This document shows, piece by piece, positions 16,665 to 26,880 of a stretch of 64,000 nt of DNA (the stretch's first letter is position 1; each line of letters starts with the position of its first letter). A program made the position numbers and the translations under genes. The DNA comes from Berkiella sp964496435 (GTDB lineage Bacteria > Pseudomonadota > Gammaproteobacteria > Berkiellales > Berkiellaceae): the NCBI GenBank assembly GCA_964496435.1, contig CAZBZP010000007.1:58046-122045 (forward strand), read 5' to 3'. The notes beneath the pieces were generated by a model that saw only the letters and a program-made list of their open reading frames with translations, was not told the origin of the DNA and did no database searches.

Positions 16665-18044
16665 TTAACTACCCTTCTTATGACATAACAAGGGTGGCAA
16701 GCTGAACAGAACCAGACCAGCAATCAAATAGCCTTCGAAGATAAATAAATGATGAAGGGCTAAGCTATTTTTAAATTGATCAGGGGGTATAAAAGCCAAA
16801 CCAAAGCTGAGTAAACACACGACAATACCACTGCCTGCAATTAACATGAGGCTTGGAAAGCCACCCGGGATTTTGTAAGGTCTGTTTGCATCAGGATGCG
16901 TTATTCTGAGTTTAATGGCTGCGGCAAAGACTAAAACATACATCGCCATCGCAAATTGGGTTGTAATAGCCGTTACCAACCAAAAAGCCACCTCAACAGA
17001 AGGCATGACAAAAAAGGCCAAAGCCAATAAGGTGCCTAAGGTTGCTTGTGCAATCAAAATGGCGACCGGTTGATCCTGTTTATTTTTCTTGGATAACCAT
17101 TTTGGCATCGCGCCTGTTTCAAGGGCATGATGCAGGCCTTTAGCGGGGCCAATTATCCAAGTGTTATTGCCAGCAAAAGAGCCTACCATTGCCATAAAAG
17201 CGATAAGTTTTACAGCCCATCCCATGCCAAAATCATTAAAGAAAACATTAAAGACTTGCATCACACCAGAAACAATACTGATTTTGGGCACTACCACTGC
17301 CATGGCTAAAGAGCCTAAAATGGAGATCCCTAAAATCAAGATAGTTGAGAGCAATATCGCTTTTGGATAAACCTTTTTGGGATCTTCAGTTTCATTGGCA
17401 TAGAAAGCAGACATTTCCATACCTGCGAGTCCTAAAACCACAGCGCCAAAGAACACTACATTACCTAAAGATAAATCTGGCATCAGCGCACTAGCTGAAA
17501 CATCAAGCTCAACAGGCTTACCCATGAGTAACCAAATGCCGGCTAAGACAATAATGAGAAGTCCTGGAATAACGGTGCCTAAAAATGCGCCTACCGTAGA
17601 AACCAAGGCTGATGTTTTCATGCCCAAGAAGTTGAGTAAGGTTAAGATCCAAAATATCCCAACGATGCTAAAAAACATAAAGTGTTTGTTCTGCGCTAAA
17701 GTGGGATCTATTAGATAAGCAATCGTTGCCGCTAAGAAGGTTAAAACCGTTGGAAAGGAAGCAATAGAAAACATCCAATTCATCCATTGCGCAAAAAAAC
17801 CAAGTCGTGGCCCAAAGGCTCTGGCCACCCAACCATAAATACCAATTGCCTCTGGCCAAGCTGTAGCGAGCTCTGCGCAGACTAAAGCGGTTGGGATAAA
17901 AAATAACAAAGCCGCAGCAAGATAAAAGAGAATGGCTGCAAAGCCATATTCCACCATAAAAGAGAGATTTCTTAAGCTGACAATCGCAGCAACGTTAATC
18001 AAAGCAAGCGAAAAAACACCAAGAAACTTTTTAGTTGTTGTCAT
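16665..18044 (-). CDS. APC-family amino acid permease (glutamate/GABA antiporter-like)
   Basis: A 459-residue inner-membrane protein with about 12 hydrophobic segments. The N-terminal SLALINVAAIVSLRNLSFM and the segment AWPEAIGIYGWVARAFG, with GMEMSAFYANETEDPKKVYPKA in the middle, fit the APC superfamily, closest by recall to GadC/YjeM-type antiporters. Substrate cannot be read from sequence; an amino acid is likely. It precedes prpB on the same strand. Amino acids such as Met, Ile, Val and Thr yield propionyl-CoA, so a functional link with prpBCD is possible but unproven. Confidence 0.88.
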   Translation of the reverse strand: MTTTKKFLGVFSLALINVAAIVSLRNLSFMVEYGFAAILFYLAAALLFFIPTALVCAELATAWPEAIGIYGWVARAFGPRLGFFAQWMNWMFSIASFPTVLTFLAATIAYLIDPTLAQNKHFMFFSIVGIFWILTLLNFLGMKTSALVSTVGAFLGTVIPGLLIIVLAGIWLLMGKPVELDVSASALMPDLSLGNVVFFGAVVLGLAGMEMSAFYANETEDPKKVYPKAILLSTILILGISILGSLAMAVVVPKISIVSGVMQVFNVFFNDFGMGWAVKLIAFMAMVGSFAGNNTWIIGPAKGLHHALETGAMPKWLSKKNKQDQPVAILIAQATLGTLLALAFFVMPSVEVAFWLVTAITTQFAMAMYVLVFAAAIKLRITHPDANRPYKIPGGFPSLMLIAGSGIVVCLLSFGLAFIPPDQFKNSLALHHLFIFEGYLIAGLVLFSLPPLLCHKKGS

Positions 18045-18145
18045 GTCAGGCTCCCCAAAAGGCGTGTAGGTCGTCTAATCTAATCGACTAATTTAAGCAC
18101 AAAGTGGGATATTATGCAATCAAAATGGATAAATATGCATCGGCC

Positions 18146-18180
18146 TGCGCTCAAGCTTCGGCGGGATATGACTGAGCGCA
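18146..18180. other. Short inverted repeat between operons
   Basis: TGCGCTCA (18146-18153) and TGAGCGCA (18173-18180) are perfect 8-base arms with a 19-base spacer, just after the stop of the ABC permease gene and before the APC gene. No T-run; could be a weak terminator or a protein site. Confidence 0.3.
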
Positions 18181-18204
18181 CATGCTTAAAATTAGGTGGA
18201 CAAC

Positions 18205-19221
18205 TTATTCATTGCTTTGCCAGCGAAACATCAGGGATGCCAATATGAATAAAATAAGCGTCATGCACATCAGCATTAAAAAACGCATGCTAAGTTCTGA
18301 CCAGGTTGTACCGTATAACAGGATATCTCGCGCACATGAAATGATATGGGTTAGGGGCAAACAATTTGCCAACATTTTTAAGAAAGGATGAGCTTCTTCT
18401 AAAGTAAAAAAAGCACCCGATAACATCAACATGGGCCATGCCGCCATTTCTAAAAGCCCACGCGACAGCTCTTCACTTTGCCCTCTTGAACAAACTAACA
18501 AGGCAACGCTTATTAAAGCTAATGCCCCTAATATTGATAAACATAAGAGCTGCCACAAACTGCCTTCGATACGAGGAGAAAAGAGCAGCCAACAACCTAA
18601 AAAGATAAGGCTGACAACTACTTGGGTAATTAACAAGCGAGATAGTACTTGTGCACTCAAGAATTCAAAAGGCTTTAAAGGCGTGGAGTGCAGACGTTTT
18701 AAATAGCCCATACGACGGTAACGTATAATGCCATAGCCAATACCATAGAGGCAGCTATACATCATGTTAATCGCTAGGACCCCTGGTAAAACCCAATCAA
18801 CATATCGCAAAGGGGCGCCATTAGATTCCTGCTGTTTTAAGGTAGGGTGCTGCGTTTTAATCAAATGCGCCAAAAATTCACTTTTATCTGAGTATTGATT
18901 TACCCAATAACTTTCCTGTCCATGTTCTGTGCTGATTAATAATTCAAGCTGATGCTGTTCAAGCTGTTTTTTGGCTTTATTTACATCACTAAAATAGTGA
19001 TATTTGACATTGGGTAAAGATAAAATAGTTTCGTCTTGTGCTATATGCTCTGGTGAGCTGCCAATGATGCCTATGTTAAACAAAGGTTTGTGTGTGCCGC
19101 TGAAAATTAATTGTAAGGCAAACAGCAAAAATAAGGGCACAAAGAGATTCCAGGTCATCCCTTCTTTATCACGTACAAATTCTAAATTTCGAACGTGTGT
19201 TAAAGCTAATATTTTATTCAT
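18205..19221 (-). CDS. ABC-2 type transporter permease
   Basis: A 338-residue membrane protein: one N-terminal membrane segment (FVPLFLLFALQLIFSG), a soluble part of about 120 residues, then about five segments including GVLAINMMYSCLYGIGYG and LMLSGAFFTLEEAHPFL. This is the YhhJ/DrrB-like layout of ABC-2 exporters. Its ATG immediately follows the stop codon of the ATPase gene, so the two are coupled and form one exporter. Substrate (drug, lipid or peptide) is unknown. Confidence 0.88.
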   Translation of the reverse strand: MNKILALTHVRNLEFVRDKEGMTWNLFVPLFLLFALQLIFSGTHKPLFNIGIIGSSPEHIAQDETILSLPNVKYHYFSDVNKAKKQLEQHQLELLISTEHGQESYWVNQYSDKSEFLAHLIKTQHPTLKQQESNGAPLRYVDWVLPGVLAINMMYSCLYGIGYGIIRYRRMGYLKRLHSTPLKPFEFLSAQVLSRLLITQVVVSLIFLGCWLLFSPRIEGSLWQLLCLSILGALALISVALLVCSRGQSEELSRGLLEMAAWPMLMLSGAFFTLEEAHPFLKMLANCLPLTHIISCARDILLYGTTWSELSMRFLMLMCMTLILFILASLMFRWQSNE

Positions 19222-20091
19222 TTATTCTCTCAGCTGATGGCCCGTTAAATGCAAAAATAAATCTTCTAAATTGTGCTCTTGAATAGAGATCCCTTCTAGT
19301 GAGACTTTTGCTTCTAGCAACTGCCTTAAAATGGCTTCAACATCTTGGGACTCAATCACAAGATAATCTCCATTCTCTTGATAAGATATGCTGCTTGGTA
19401 GCTTTGTACCATTCTTAGGTAATCGTATTTGATAATTTGAGAATTTCTGGGCAATAAGACCGCTGGGTGTGCCATTGGCTATGACCTTACCGTGATCGAT
19501 GATGACTAATTCATCACATAAGAGCGACGCTTCTTCCATATAGTGGGTCGTTAATATAATTGTTGTGGACTGCTTTTTGATTTGGTCGATTAGCTTCCAA
19601 AAATTATGACGTGCTTGGGGATCAAGCCCAACAGTTGGCTCATCAAGTATCAATAATTCTGGCTGATTAATTATCGCTAAAGCCAACAATAAACGCTGGC
19701 GTTGTCCGCCGGAAATTTTTCGCGGCTCTCTACCAGCAAATTCTTGTAAACCACATAAGCAGATAATCTCATCAATATCTGCCTTACTTTCATAAAGCGC
19801 TTTAAACAATATCAAATTTTCTTTAACAGTAATGAAATCCTGCAAAGCGGTATGCTGTAGTTGAATACCTGCATAACGTTTAAAATCATCATTAATTGGC
19901 TGTCCTTTAAAGAAAATCTCGCCAGACGTTGGTTTGATTAAACCTTCAATCATTTCAATTGTGGTTGTTTTGCCTGCTCCATTGGGGCCCAATAAGCCAA
20001 GGCAAACACCTTGAGGCAAACTAAAACTAATGCCATCCACAGCCACCACATCGCGATATGTTTTTGTTAAGTTTTTGATTTCTAATAACAA
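19222..20091 (-). CDS. ABC transporter ATP-binding protein (ABC-2 exporter)
   Basis: A 289-residue ATPase of the CcmA/DrrA type. Walker A GPNGAGKT at residues 35-42, signature ISGGQRQRL, Walker B LLILDEPTVGLDP, and the switch His in TTHYMEE. The last 80 residues form the extra C-terminal domain usual in drug-exporter ATPases. The best start is TTG 20091 with AGGA about ten bases upstream. Partner of the permease immediately downstream; divergent from the Nudix gene with about 49 bases between them. Confidence 0.92.
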   Translation of the reverse strand: MLLEIKNLTKTYRDVVAVDGISFSLPQGVCLGLLGPNGAGKTTTIEMIEGLIKPTSGEIFFKGQPINDDFKRYAGIQLQHTALQDFITVKENLILFKALYESKADIDEIICLCGLQEFAGREPRKISGGQRQRLLLALAIINQPELLILDEPTVGLDPQARHNFWKLIDQIKKQSTTIILTTHYMEEASLLCDELVIIDHGKVIANGTPSGLIAQKFSNYQIRLPKNGTKLPSSISYQENGDYLVIESQDVEAILRQLLEAKVSLEGISIQEHNLEDLFLHLTGHQLRE

Positions 20092-20140
20092 AATGAGATA
20101 TTCCTGTGTTATGCTAAAGTGTAATTATCTTGGGTGTCCT

Positions 20141-20752
20141 ATGAATGAAATAGCCATAGTTAACAAGCTTATTGAAAAATTGCAAAGACAAAGCGCATTT
20201 CAAACTTATCAAGCTCTCAAGCTTCTGGCAACTGATATTCCCTTATATATTCCCCAGCAACAACCTGATCTTATCCCTGCTGCGGTACTTGTGCCCATTA
20301 TTTTGCACCAACATAGTGCAAGTCTACTCCTTACCTTAAGAGCAAAACATCTTTTAGCGCATGCAGGGCAAATCAGCTTTCCTGGTGGTAAACAAGAACA
20401 GCATGAAGATGCGCTTGAATGTGCCTTAAGAGAAACCCAAGAGGAAATAGGAATAACAAAAGATCAAATAACCATTGTGTCAGATTTAGGTCATTGGCCT
20501 TCTTATAGTGGTTATCTTATCAAACCCTATGTGGGTATTATCCAATCCCCTGTTATGCCCAAAGCCTCACTTGAAGAAGTGCAAGAAATATTCGAAGTGC
20601 CTATTCGTATAGCCTTTGATAGCCTACTCTATCAACGCGTGGATAAAAGTGCCCCATTTCCCTACCATTATTATGAGCTCAATTTTGAACAAAAAAATAT
20701 CTGGGGATTTACCGCCGGGCTCATGTTGCTTTTAGCCACATATGCTAAATGA
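20141..20752 (+). CDS. nudL: Nudix hydrolase, probable CoA pyrophosphatase
   Basis: A 203-residue protein with an intact Nudix box at residues 83-105 (G-x5-E-x7-RE-x2-EE-x-G; catalytic Glu98, Glu101 and Glu102). The preceding LLTLRAKHLLAHAGQISFPGG is typical of the NudL/YeaB group, which cleaves CoA to 3',5'-ADP and 4'-phosphopantetheine. I chose ATG 20141; the longer open frame would run into the divergent ABC gene. Its stop overlaps the stop of the convergent ankyrin gene by a few bases. Confidence 0.88.
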   Translation: MNEIAIVNKLIEKLQRQSAFQTYQALKLLATDIPLYIPQQQPDLIPAAVLVPIILHQHSASLLLTLRAKHLLAHAGQISFPGGKQEQHEDALECALRETQEEIGITKDQITIVSDLGHWPSYSGYLIKPYVGIIQSPVMPKASLEEVQEIFEVPIRIAFDSLLYQRVDKSAPFPYHYYELNFEQKNIWGFTAGLMLLLATYAK

Positions 20753-22598
20753 CATACAGTGCAGGTTCTGGTTCAGGCATTAATCCTGAGAGGATTTGAT
20801 CAAATATAAGCGATCCTTGTGGTTCAAGTTCCTTAGCTTGAGATGGCATAAAGACTTCAAAAATCTTCTGAAGGGGACTCGTGTTTGAAACACTCAATAT
20901 ATCACTTATTTTTAAAACGTCCCCTACCTGTTGTCGATAATTGTCACATGTCTTCAAGAATTGATAGTATTCTTTTACTTCAGCTAATTTTCTGGCGCTA
21001 AAGGGAACATCGTTCTGAGGTGTTATATTATGAAAAGGCTGCATATAGCTGATTGTCTGATAGCTTAAGGGCGCATACTTTAATACATCTCGACCAATCT
21101 CATTATAAAATGTCTCAAGCACAAAAGGATCTGATAGCTCTTCTAAAATCACGACGCCTCTTTTTATATCCCCTTCATTTTTAGGATCATGATGTGCTTT
21201 TAAGGCATTGATAATTAAATCATCATAAATTTCTTCATTTTTAAAAAAAGCAGGGTTATCAACCAAGTCTTTTAAAGTATGATTGAGATCAAAATTTTCC
21301 CATACTAAAAAGCTCTGTTTGGCAAGCTCATGTGCTAATGGTCTATTAAGGCCTTCATCTACAAAATTCGCAACTAAGGCTGCTTCCAACCCTGCCTCTA
21401 AGGAAGTCCAAACACAATTGCCAACCAATTGAGGTGGATTTTCAATATCACCTACTTTTTGCAAACCTAGTATGTTAATAATATCTTCTTGCAAATACTG
21501 TGATGTTCCTTGGGCATTCAACATATGTTCAATAATTTGCACATTTAAATTATGTGGTTTAGTAATAACAAATTCTTCTACACCATGAATATCATCACTA
21601 AGATGACCTCTGTTACAGCGATAGAGCATATTATCGTGAATAACAAATGCAATGGTATGTCGCTCCCATCCTGAGGGAATAAGAACAACCTCAGCACGTT
21701 CAATTTTATTCATGTAAGCGCTTGCTTCAAAAACACTTGCGCTAAATGCTAAAGCCTCATTGACATGTACAAAGGTATTGAGTGCCCAATCAGGCAAAGG
21801 CAGCTCTTGAACTATGGTATGGTAAAAATTTTGAAAAGAATCCCACATTGCTTTTGCGCCCAGACGATTCGCATAGCCTTCTAATCTGAAGCAAGCAAAT
21901 TCATGCATATTCAAGTTTTTATATTGTAAACAGGTGCTCAAATCATATTTTAGACCAAATACTTTCGCTTTTTGAAAAGCATCTATAAAGGCTTTTTGTT
22001 CATCACTGGCAAAAGTCATCAAATGTTCTTTGATACGATAAGCAGAAGAATCATTTAATAAAGCAAGATGAAAGTTTAAATCAAAACTGTGATGCTTGAT
22101 TATCGCTTTTACGATATCCATTCGCTGGTAATAAAATGCATAATAAATCGCAGGTGTTTTTTTATGTGTGGGGATATTAACGTCAAGCATCGATGAGCTT
22201 AACAGTGTATTCACTACATTAAAATGCTTGTATAAAACGGCATTATTGAGCGGTGTAAAGCCATCATCAGCACGGCTATTCACATCGGCGCCTTTTTCAA
22301 GCAGAATTTTCACAAATTGAATTTTATTGGTGGTTGCCGCAAGATTAAGTGCGGATGCTCCCTCTTTCTTGTTTTTAATGTCTAGATCAAGACCAAAACT
22401 CACTAAGGTATTAAAGCTATTCACTTTATTAGCCAAAATGGCAAGATGAAGCAAGGGCTCACCATTTTCATCACGGATTTTATTAAAATTGACGCCCCAG
22501 CGAGCGTATTGCCTTAATGCAGCAATATCTTGTCTAAGACAGGCATCAATGACATCTTTATCCGCAATCCAGTCTCTGGGAAGCATTTGAGTCATCAT
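20745..22598 (-). CDS. Ankyrin-repeat protein with conserved GW-x-x-H/NCxW domain (family member 3)
   Basis: A 617-residue protein related to those at 312-2201 and 2290-4251 but 18 kb away on the opposite strand. Ankyrin repeats occupy residues about 45-175 (PLLHLAILANK, SALNLAATTNK, GADVNSRADDGFTPLNNAVL). The C-terminal domain has PSGWERH (W311, H314), an NRG turn and VGNCVWTSLEAGLEAALV (Cys395, W397), then a WENFD helix matching the YQEWDDF of member 2. Both putative active residues are kept despite strong divergence elsewhere. No signal peptide. Presumed effector; enzymatic function inferred only from the invariant His and Cys. Confidence 0.84.
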   Translation of the reverse strand: MMTQMLPRDWIADKDVIDACLRQDIAALRQYARWGVNFNKIRDENGEPLLHLAILANKVNSFNTLVSFGLDLDIKNKKEGASALNLAATTNKIQFVKILLEKGADVNSRADDGFTPLNNAVLYKHFNVVNTLLSSSMLDVNIPTHKKTPAIYYAFYYQRMDIVKAIIKHHSFDLNFHLALLNDSSAYRIKEHLMTFASDEQKAFIDAFQKAKVFGLKYDLSTCLQYKNLNMHEFACFRLEGYANRLGAKAMWDSFQNFYHTIVQELPLPDWALNTFVHVNEALAFSASVFEASAYMNKIERAEVVLIPSGWERHTIAFVIHDNMLYRCNRGHLSDDIHGVEEFVITKPHNLNVQIIEHMLNAQGTSQYLQEDIINILGLQKVGDIENPPQLVGNCVWTSLEAGLEAALVANFVDEGLNRPLAHELAKQSFLVWENFDLNHTLKDLVDNPAFFKNEEIYDDLIINALKAHHDPKNEGDIKRGVVILEELSDPFVLETFYNEIGRDVLKYAPLSYQTISYMQPFHNITPQNDVPFSARKLAEVKEYYQFLKTCDNYRQQVGDVLKISDILSVSNTSPLQKIFEVFMPSQAKELEPQGSLIFDQILSGLMPEPEPALYVI

Positions 22599-22639
22599 CC
22601 AAACATACCTATAAGATGCTTTTGGGAATTGTAAGAAAA

Positions 22640-23533
22640 TTAACTTTCATTAGCAACGCCAAATGGCACATGGCCAGATGTAACCTGCGCACTGGCATTG
22701 TCACAATGGGTTTTTTGATCATCAAAAAAGATATCTGCTTTAAATGCGGCTAAAAATTCACCCTTGGCTAAACCACCTAAAAATAAAGACTCATCAATAC
22801 GTATACCCCACTCACGTAGCGTATGAATTACCCTCTCATGCGCAGGAGCTGAACGAGCCGTCACTAAAGCTGTTCGAATAGGGATAGCAAGATTATTGTG
22901 TTGTTGTAAGCGATGCATTGCAGCCAAAAAGCCTTTAAAAGGCCCTGGTGCCAGGGGAAAAACCGCTGCATTTTTTTCAGATTCGTTGAAAGCTTTTAAG
23001 CCTTGTGATTTATAAATACGCTCTGCCTCATCAGAAAATAATACCGCATCACCATCAAAGGCAATGTTTAAAGAGTCAGAGTCATTATAATGATGACATT
23101 CCGGCCAAATAGTTGCTGCAGCCAAACCATTATTGAGCGCATTTTTTACATCATCTGGATTTAAAGATAAAAATAAGTCTGCTTTGAAGGCCTTGGCATA
23201 AGCGTAAGGACTTCTCCCTCCTGCAAATGCTGCCCGTATCACTTCTAAACCGTAATGACGTAATGAATTAAAAATACGAAGCCCCGTATCAGCCGTATTA
23301 CGAGAAATCAATAAGACTTCAACCAAAGGTTCTTCTTCGTTTGCTTCATTTAATTTTAAGAATTTTTGCACCAAAGGGAATGCGGCACCTGGCAGTAAAG
23401 GGTTCTTTTCATTTGCTAACTGATGCTCACGATAAGCTTCAAGTCCTTGCGTCTCGTAAATAAGGTTGCTTTCATCTAAATCAAATAAAGCACGCGAAGA
23501 AATAGCCACAGTGAGTTTTTTTGAGGTCGTCAT
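22640..23533 (-). CDS. 5'-nucleotidase, cytosolic type-1 (NT5C1-like) family
   Basis: A 297-residue protein resembling the eukaryotic cytosolic 5'-nucleotidase I family that also occurs in bacteria (HAD-like fold). Seen: VAISSRALFDLDESN at the start, LLISRNTADTGLRIFNSL, the repeat-like ALVTARSAPAHERVIHTL in the second half, NIAFDGDAVLFSDEAE and ADIFFDDQKTH near the end. It probably dephosphorylates AMP or other nucleoside monophosphates in the cytosol. I chose ATG 23533, which has AAGGGA upstream. It starts 23 bases after the addA stop on the same strand. Confidence 0.85.
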   Translation of the reverse strand: MTTSKKLTVAISSRALFDLDESNLIYETQGLEAYREHQLANEKNPLLPGAAFPLVQKFLKLNEANEEEPLVEVLLISRNTADTGLRIFNSLRHYGLEVIRAAFAGGRSPYAYAKAFKADLFLSLNPDDVKNALNNGLAAATIWPECHHYNDSDSLNIAFDGDAVLFSDEAERIYKSQGLKAFNESEKNAAVFPLAPGPFKGFLAAMHRLQQHNNLAIPIRTALVTARSAPAHERVIHTLREWGIRIDESLFLGGLAKGEFLAAFKADIFFDDQKTHCDNASAQVTSGHVPFGVANES

Positions 23534-23556
23534 TAATCGTTCCCTTCTACAAATCC

Positions 23557-26500
23557 TCAATTATATTCGTACATTATCTTTGCTAAGGGGAAATACAACG
23601 CACATTTTATTTCCCTCTTTTCAAGCTTCACAAGGACACGTTTATATTTTTCAAGCTGAGGACGATATTTTTCAGTTTCTGTTTTTAAGTCACTCTCTGA
23701 AAAACTGTGATGGTGCGTTAATTTGAAATCGATAATCCATCTCACATCATGTTCATCTACAAATGCACAATCAATAATAATGTTGTCAATACCTTTGGCA
23801 GATTGCACAGAAAGCTGCCATTCTGCTCTTCTATCCGAATGTGCCTTTGAAATAATCCACTGCCCTTTTTCACAATTAAAACAATTTTGAGCACCTTGCT
23901 CTACCAATTGCAAGGCAGTATTCAAGTGAACACCATGCAACCCTTGTCTTTTCAAGGCTAATTCTATTGCCTGAGTATCAATTGATTTACTAATAGATTG
24001 ACTTTGCATTAATCGATGAAAAACAATACCGGCTGCGCGAAAAGTAAAATCCGTCGCTTGGGGTATATTCTGATCAAGGCTTTGTGCCATCCTTTGTTCC
24101 TCAAAGGCTTTATCGAGTGCTAAAGGCATTTTTTGAGCCATTGGTAGTCGGTAAATACATTCCTTTTTAAGTAATGCTGTTTGGGCAATTTCTCTGGCCT
24201 CTTCTTTGATCTGAATATGTGGCCATAGCCTGTAAAGTAATGAACCTTTAGGTGGCTCTTTGAATTCTTCTTGTTCTTTAAGCAAGTGAGCAACAAAATA
24301 TAAGCGCTTTTTTGCGCGGGTAGCGCCGACATAAAGAAGACGGGTTGCTTCAAAATCAGATTTTTTGGAAATTTGCCGTTCTACAAATCGGTATAAAGGC
24401 GAAAATTCTTCTTTATATGCACGCCGTGGTGCTAACATCAAGTCAATGCCATGCTCATGAACATGCTCAAACCAAAGCATGAGCTCAGGATCTTGATATT
24501 TAGCGCGGGTCTGCAAATTGGGCATAATAACCGTATCAAACTCTAAGCCTTTAGCTTTATGAATTGTCATCAGTTCAAGTTGGGCTATATGTGAGTCATT
24601 TGATTCAGACAACATGACATCTGCGTATAACTGCAATAGTCTTTCATTTAAATCCTCAACGCTGAAACCTGTTGACTTGACGCTGTAATTATTAATGAGC
24701 TTTAAAATAGTATCGATATCTTGAACAGTATGGGCGCCCTGGTAGCAATAAGGCCCACACAAGCTTACCCATAATCCTCTTATAAAGGCATGCAAATGAT
24801 GACGTTGTCTTTGCGCTAACCAATAGGACATAATAGAAACAAAATGCGCTAATCTTTCCTTGGCATCATCCGATAAATCATTCAGCTCTTGATACTGCAT
24901 TAGTGTTTGCCACACAATGCCATGGGTTGTTGCTTTAGCAATAATTAATAGATCGGCTAAGGATAAACCAAGCCAGGGGGCACGCATAATAGCAAACCAA
25001 GCAATTTTATCTGACCAGTCCAAACAAGCTCTGAGCAATGACATCATGTCCATCACATGCGGCCTTGTTGCCAAGTGCTCAATTTCAACAGCAACAAAGG
25101 GTATTCGCAGCATTTTTAACTGAGAAATGAGAGACACTAAATCTCGTTTTGCTTTTACGAGTACCGCAATACTTTCTTGTGGATGAGATTTAAGTTGTTC
25201 GCTGATGAGTTTAACGATAACCTCAGCTTGTTCTTTCTCACTTAAGGTTGCATAAAATGAAACCTCAGCATTATCACAAGGCCCCTTTTGCGCTATGGCC
25301 TTAGAAAATTTAACCCCACCTAAGGATTTCTCATCATTTTTGGGAAATATACTAACAAAAGCATTATTTATCCACTCTACCACATGCGGGCTAGACCGAA
25401 AATTGGCATTCAATAGCAGTGGCGTTAATTTGATAGAACCTAAACCTTGTTCTTGGGTTTTTATAAATAAGCTTACCTCTGCCCCTCTAAATTTATAGAT
25501 GGATTGCATAGGATCACCAACCAAAAACAGTGTGCGGCCATCACCTTGCTGCCAGCCCATCACTAATTTTTCAAATAATCTATATTGCATACTAGATGTA
25601 TCTTGATATTCATCAATGAGTATATGTCTTATTTGATTATCTAAACTCAGAGAAATATCCGTTGGATTTAATTCATCACCCAATGCTTGCATGGCACGCA
25701 AATTAACTTCCACGAAATCAATCTTGCCTTTTTCTTGAAATATAACCTGCAAATGAGCAACCAAAACCGGCAAGAGTGTTCCCATCGCATTTAATATTTC
25801 ACTTTGCTCATCCTGCATACGCTGATGAGGAAGCAATGCTATTTCAGATAATAACTTTTGAAGATATTCATCACCATTTAATTCTTGCATCAATGCATTT
25901 ATAGCGTCTTTACGCTCTTTGCGCAGCAGCTTTTCTTGTTTATCTTTGGTCTCACTCTGGCTTGGAAACCCATTTTTAATATTAAACATTTTGCGCCAGC
26001 TCCCTTCTTTGGTTAACAAGAGCTCAGCCAGCGCTAACCAACAAGGAAAATCCTCTAGAGTGGCTTGGGGAAATGAATGAAAGACACCATCAACCAGTGG
26101 TGAATCAATTGCATTTTCTTCACAATTTTTTGCTGCATAGCCTATTAACTGTACAATTTCCTCTTTTAGGTGAGAGGGAAATTGTTCTTGCAGATTTTCT
26201 AAATGCAAAACAATAAATCTTTCAATTCCTTCATTGACATACATTTGCAAAGAAAGATGATCTTGCATCAATCTGCCTAAATAGGGCAACCACTGATCGC
26301 GTTTTGCAAGCATATTTTCTAACAAGCTTGAGATAAAACTGATGCGATTATCCAAATGAAGTAATAATTGCCCTAAAGCATTTGACCAACCTTCCTCTTG
26401 TGAAGTTTGGGTTATAAGGCGTTGTACTGCTTCTTGATAATATTCTTTTGGGTAATCGGCAATATCAGGGCTGCCGCCTAACAAGGATAAAACGGGCATT

Positions 26501-26880
26501 CTATTGGCAATATAGGAACATACGGCATCGATGGTTAATATTCTTAAGCGATTAGGATATTGAGGTAGCTCCCAATTGTGGGCTTTATCTCTATTCAAAA
26601 CCTCCTTAGCGAGCGCATAGGTCATTTTTTCATGCGCACTTGTAGGCTCAGGCTCCATCGCTTTATTTAAAGCACCAATGATACGGCTTCTCATTTCAGC
26701 GGCAGCTTTTCGAGTGAAGGTGACTGCTAAGACCTCCTCCGGCGCCTTTTCTACTATGCTTAGTAATCTTAAATATCGTTGTGTTAAAAGTTCTGTTTTT
26801 CCTGAGCCCGCAGGTGCCTGTACAATAAATGATTGCGTAGGATCCAAAGCTTTAAGGCGATTGGCTTGATCATTCATCAT
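23557..26880 (-). CDS. addA: AddA-type helicase-nuclease (double-strand break repair)
   Basis: About 1107 residues, UvrD/RecB-like. Helicase motifs in order: Walker A APAGSGKT (22-29 from ATG 26880), AVTFTRKAAAEM, LIDEYQDTSSMQ, FLVGDPMQSIYKFRGA, LNANFRSS, MTIHKAKGLEFDTVIMP, LLYVGATRAKK. The C-terminus has an RWIIDFKLTHHH nuclease motif of the PD-(D/E)XK type. With AddB it resects double-strand ends for RecA. I chose ATG 26880 (ATG 26877 also possible); it overlaps the end of addB by a few bases, so the two are coupled. Coxiella also uses AddAB in place of RecBCD. Confidence 0.93.
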   Translation of the reverse strand: MMNDQANRLKALDPTQSFIVQAPAGSGKTELLTQRYLRLLSIVEKAPEEVLAVTFTRKAAAEMRSRIIGALNKAMEPEPTSAHEKMTYALAKEVLNRDKAHNWELPQYPNRLRILTIDAVCSYIANRMPVLSLLGGSPDIADYPKEYYQEAVQRLITQTSQEEGWSNALGQLLLHLDNRISFISSLLENMLAKRDQWLPYLGRLMQDHLSLQMYVNEGIERFIVLHLENLQEQFPSHLKEEIVQLIGYAAKNCEENAIDSPLVDGVFHSFPQATLEDFPCWLALAELLLTKEGSWRKMFNIKNGFPSQSETKDKQEKLLRKERKDAINALMQELNGDEYLQKLLSEIALLPHQRMQDEQSEILNAMGTLLPVLVAHLQVIFQEKGKIDFVEVNLRAMQALGDELNPTDISLSLDNQIRHILIDEYQDTSSMQYRLFEKLVMGWQQGDGRTLFLVGDPMQSIYKFRGAEVSLFIKTQEQGLGSIKLTPLLLNANFRSSPHVVEWINNAFVSIFPKNDEKSLGGVKFSKAIAQKGPCDNAEVSFYATLSEKEQAEVIVKLISEQLKSHPQESIAVLVKAKRDLVSLISQLKMLRIPFVAVEIEHLATRPHVMDMMSLLRACLDWSDKIAWFAIMRAPWLGLSLADLLIIAKATTHGIVWQTLMQYQELNDLSDDAKERLAHFVSIMSYWLAQRQRHHLHAFIRGLWVSLCGPYCYQGAHTVQDIDTILKLINNYSVKSTGFSVEDLNERLLQLYADVMLSESNDSHIAQLELMTIHKAKGLEFDTVIMPNLQTRAKYQDPELMLWFEHVHEHGIDLMLAPRRAYKEEFSPLYRFVERQISKKSDFEATRLLYVGATRAKKRLYFVAHLLKEQEEFKEPPKGSLLYRLWPHIQIKEEAREIAQTALLKKECIYRLPMAQKMPLALDKAFEEQRMAQSLDQNIPQATDFTFRAAGIVFHRLMQSQSISKSIDTQAIELALKRQGLHGVHLNTALQLVEQGAQNCFNCEKGQWIISKAHSDRRAEWQLSVQSAKGIDNIIIDCAFVDEHDVRWIIDFKLTHHHSFSESDLKTETEKYRPQLEKYKRVLVKLEKREIKCALYFPLAKIMYEYN

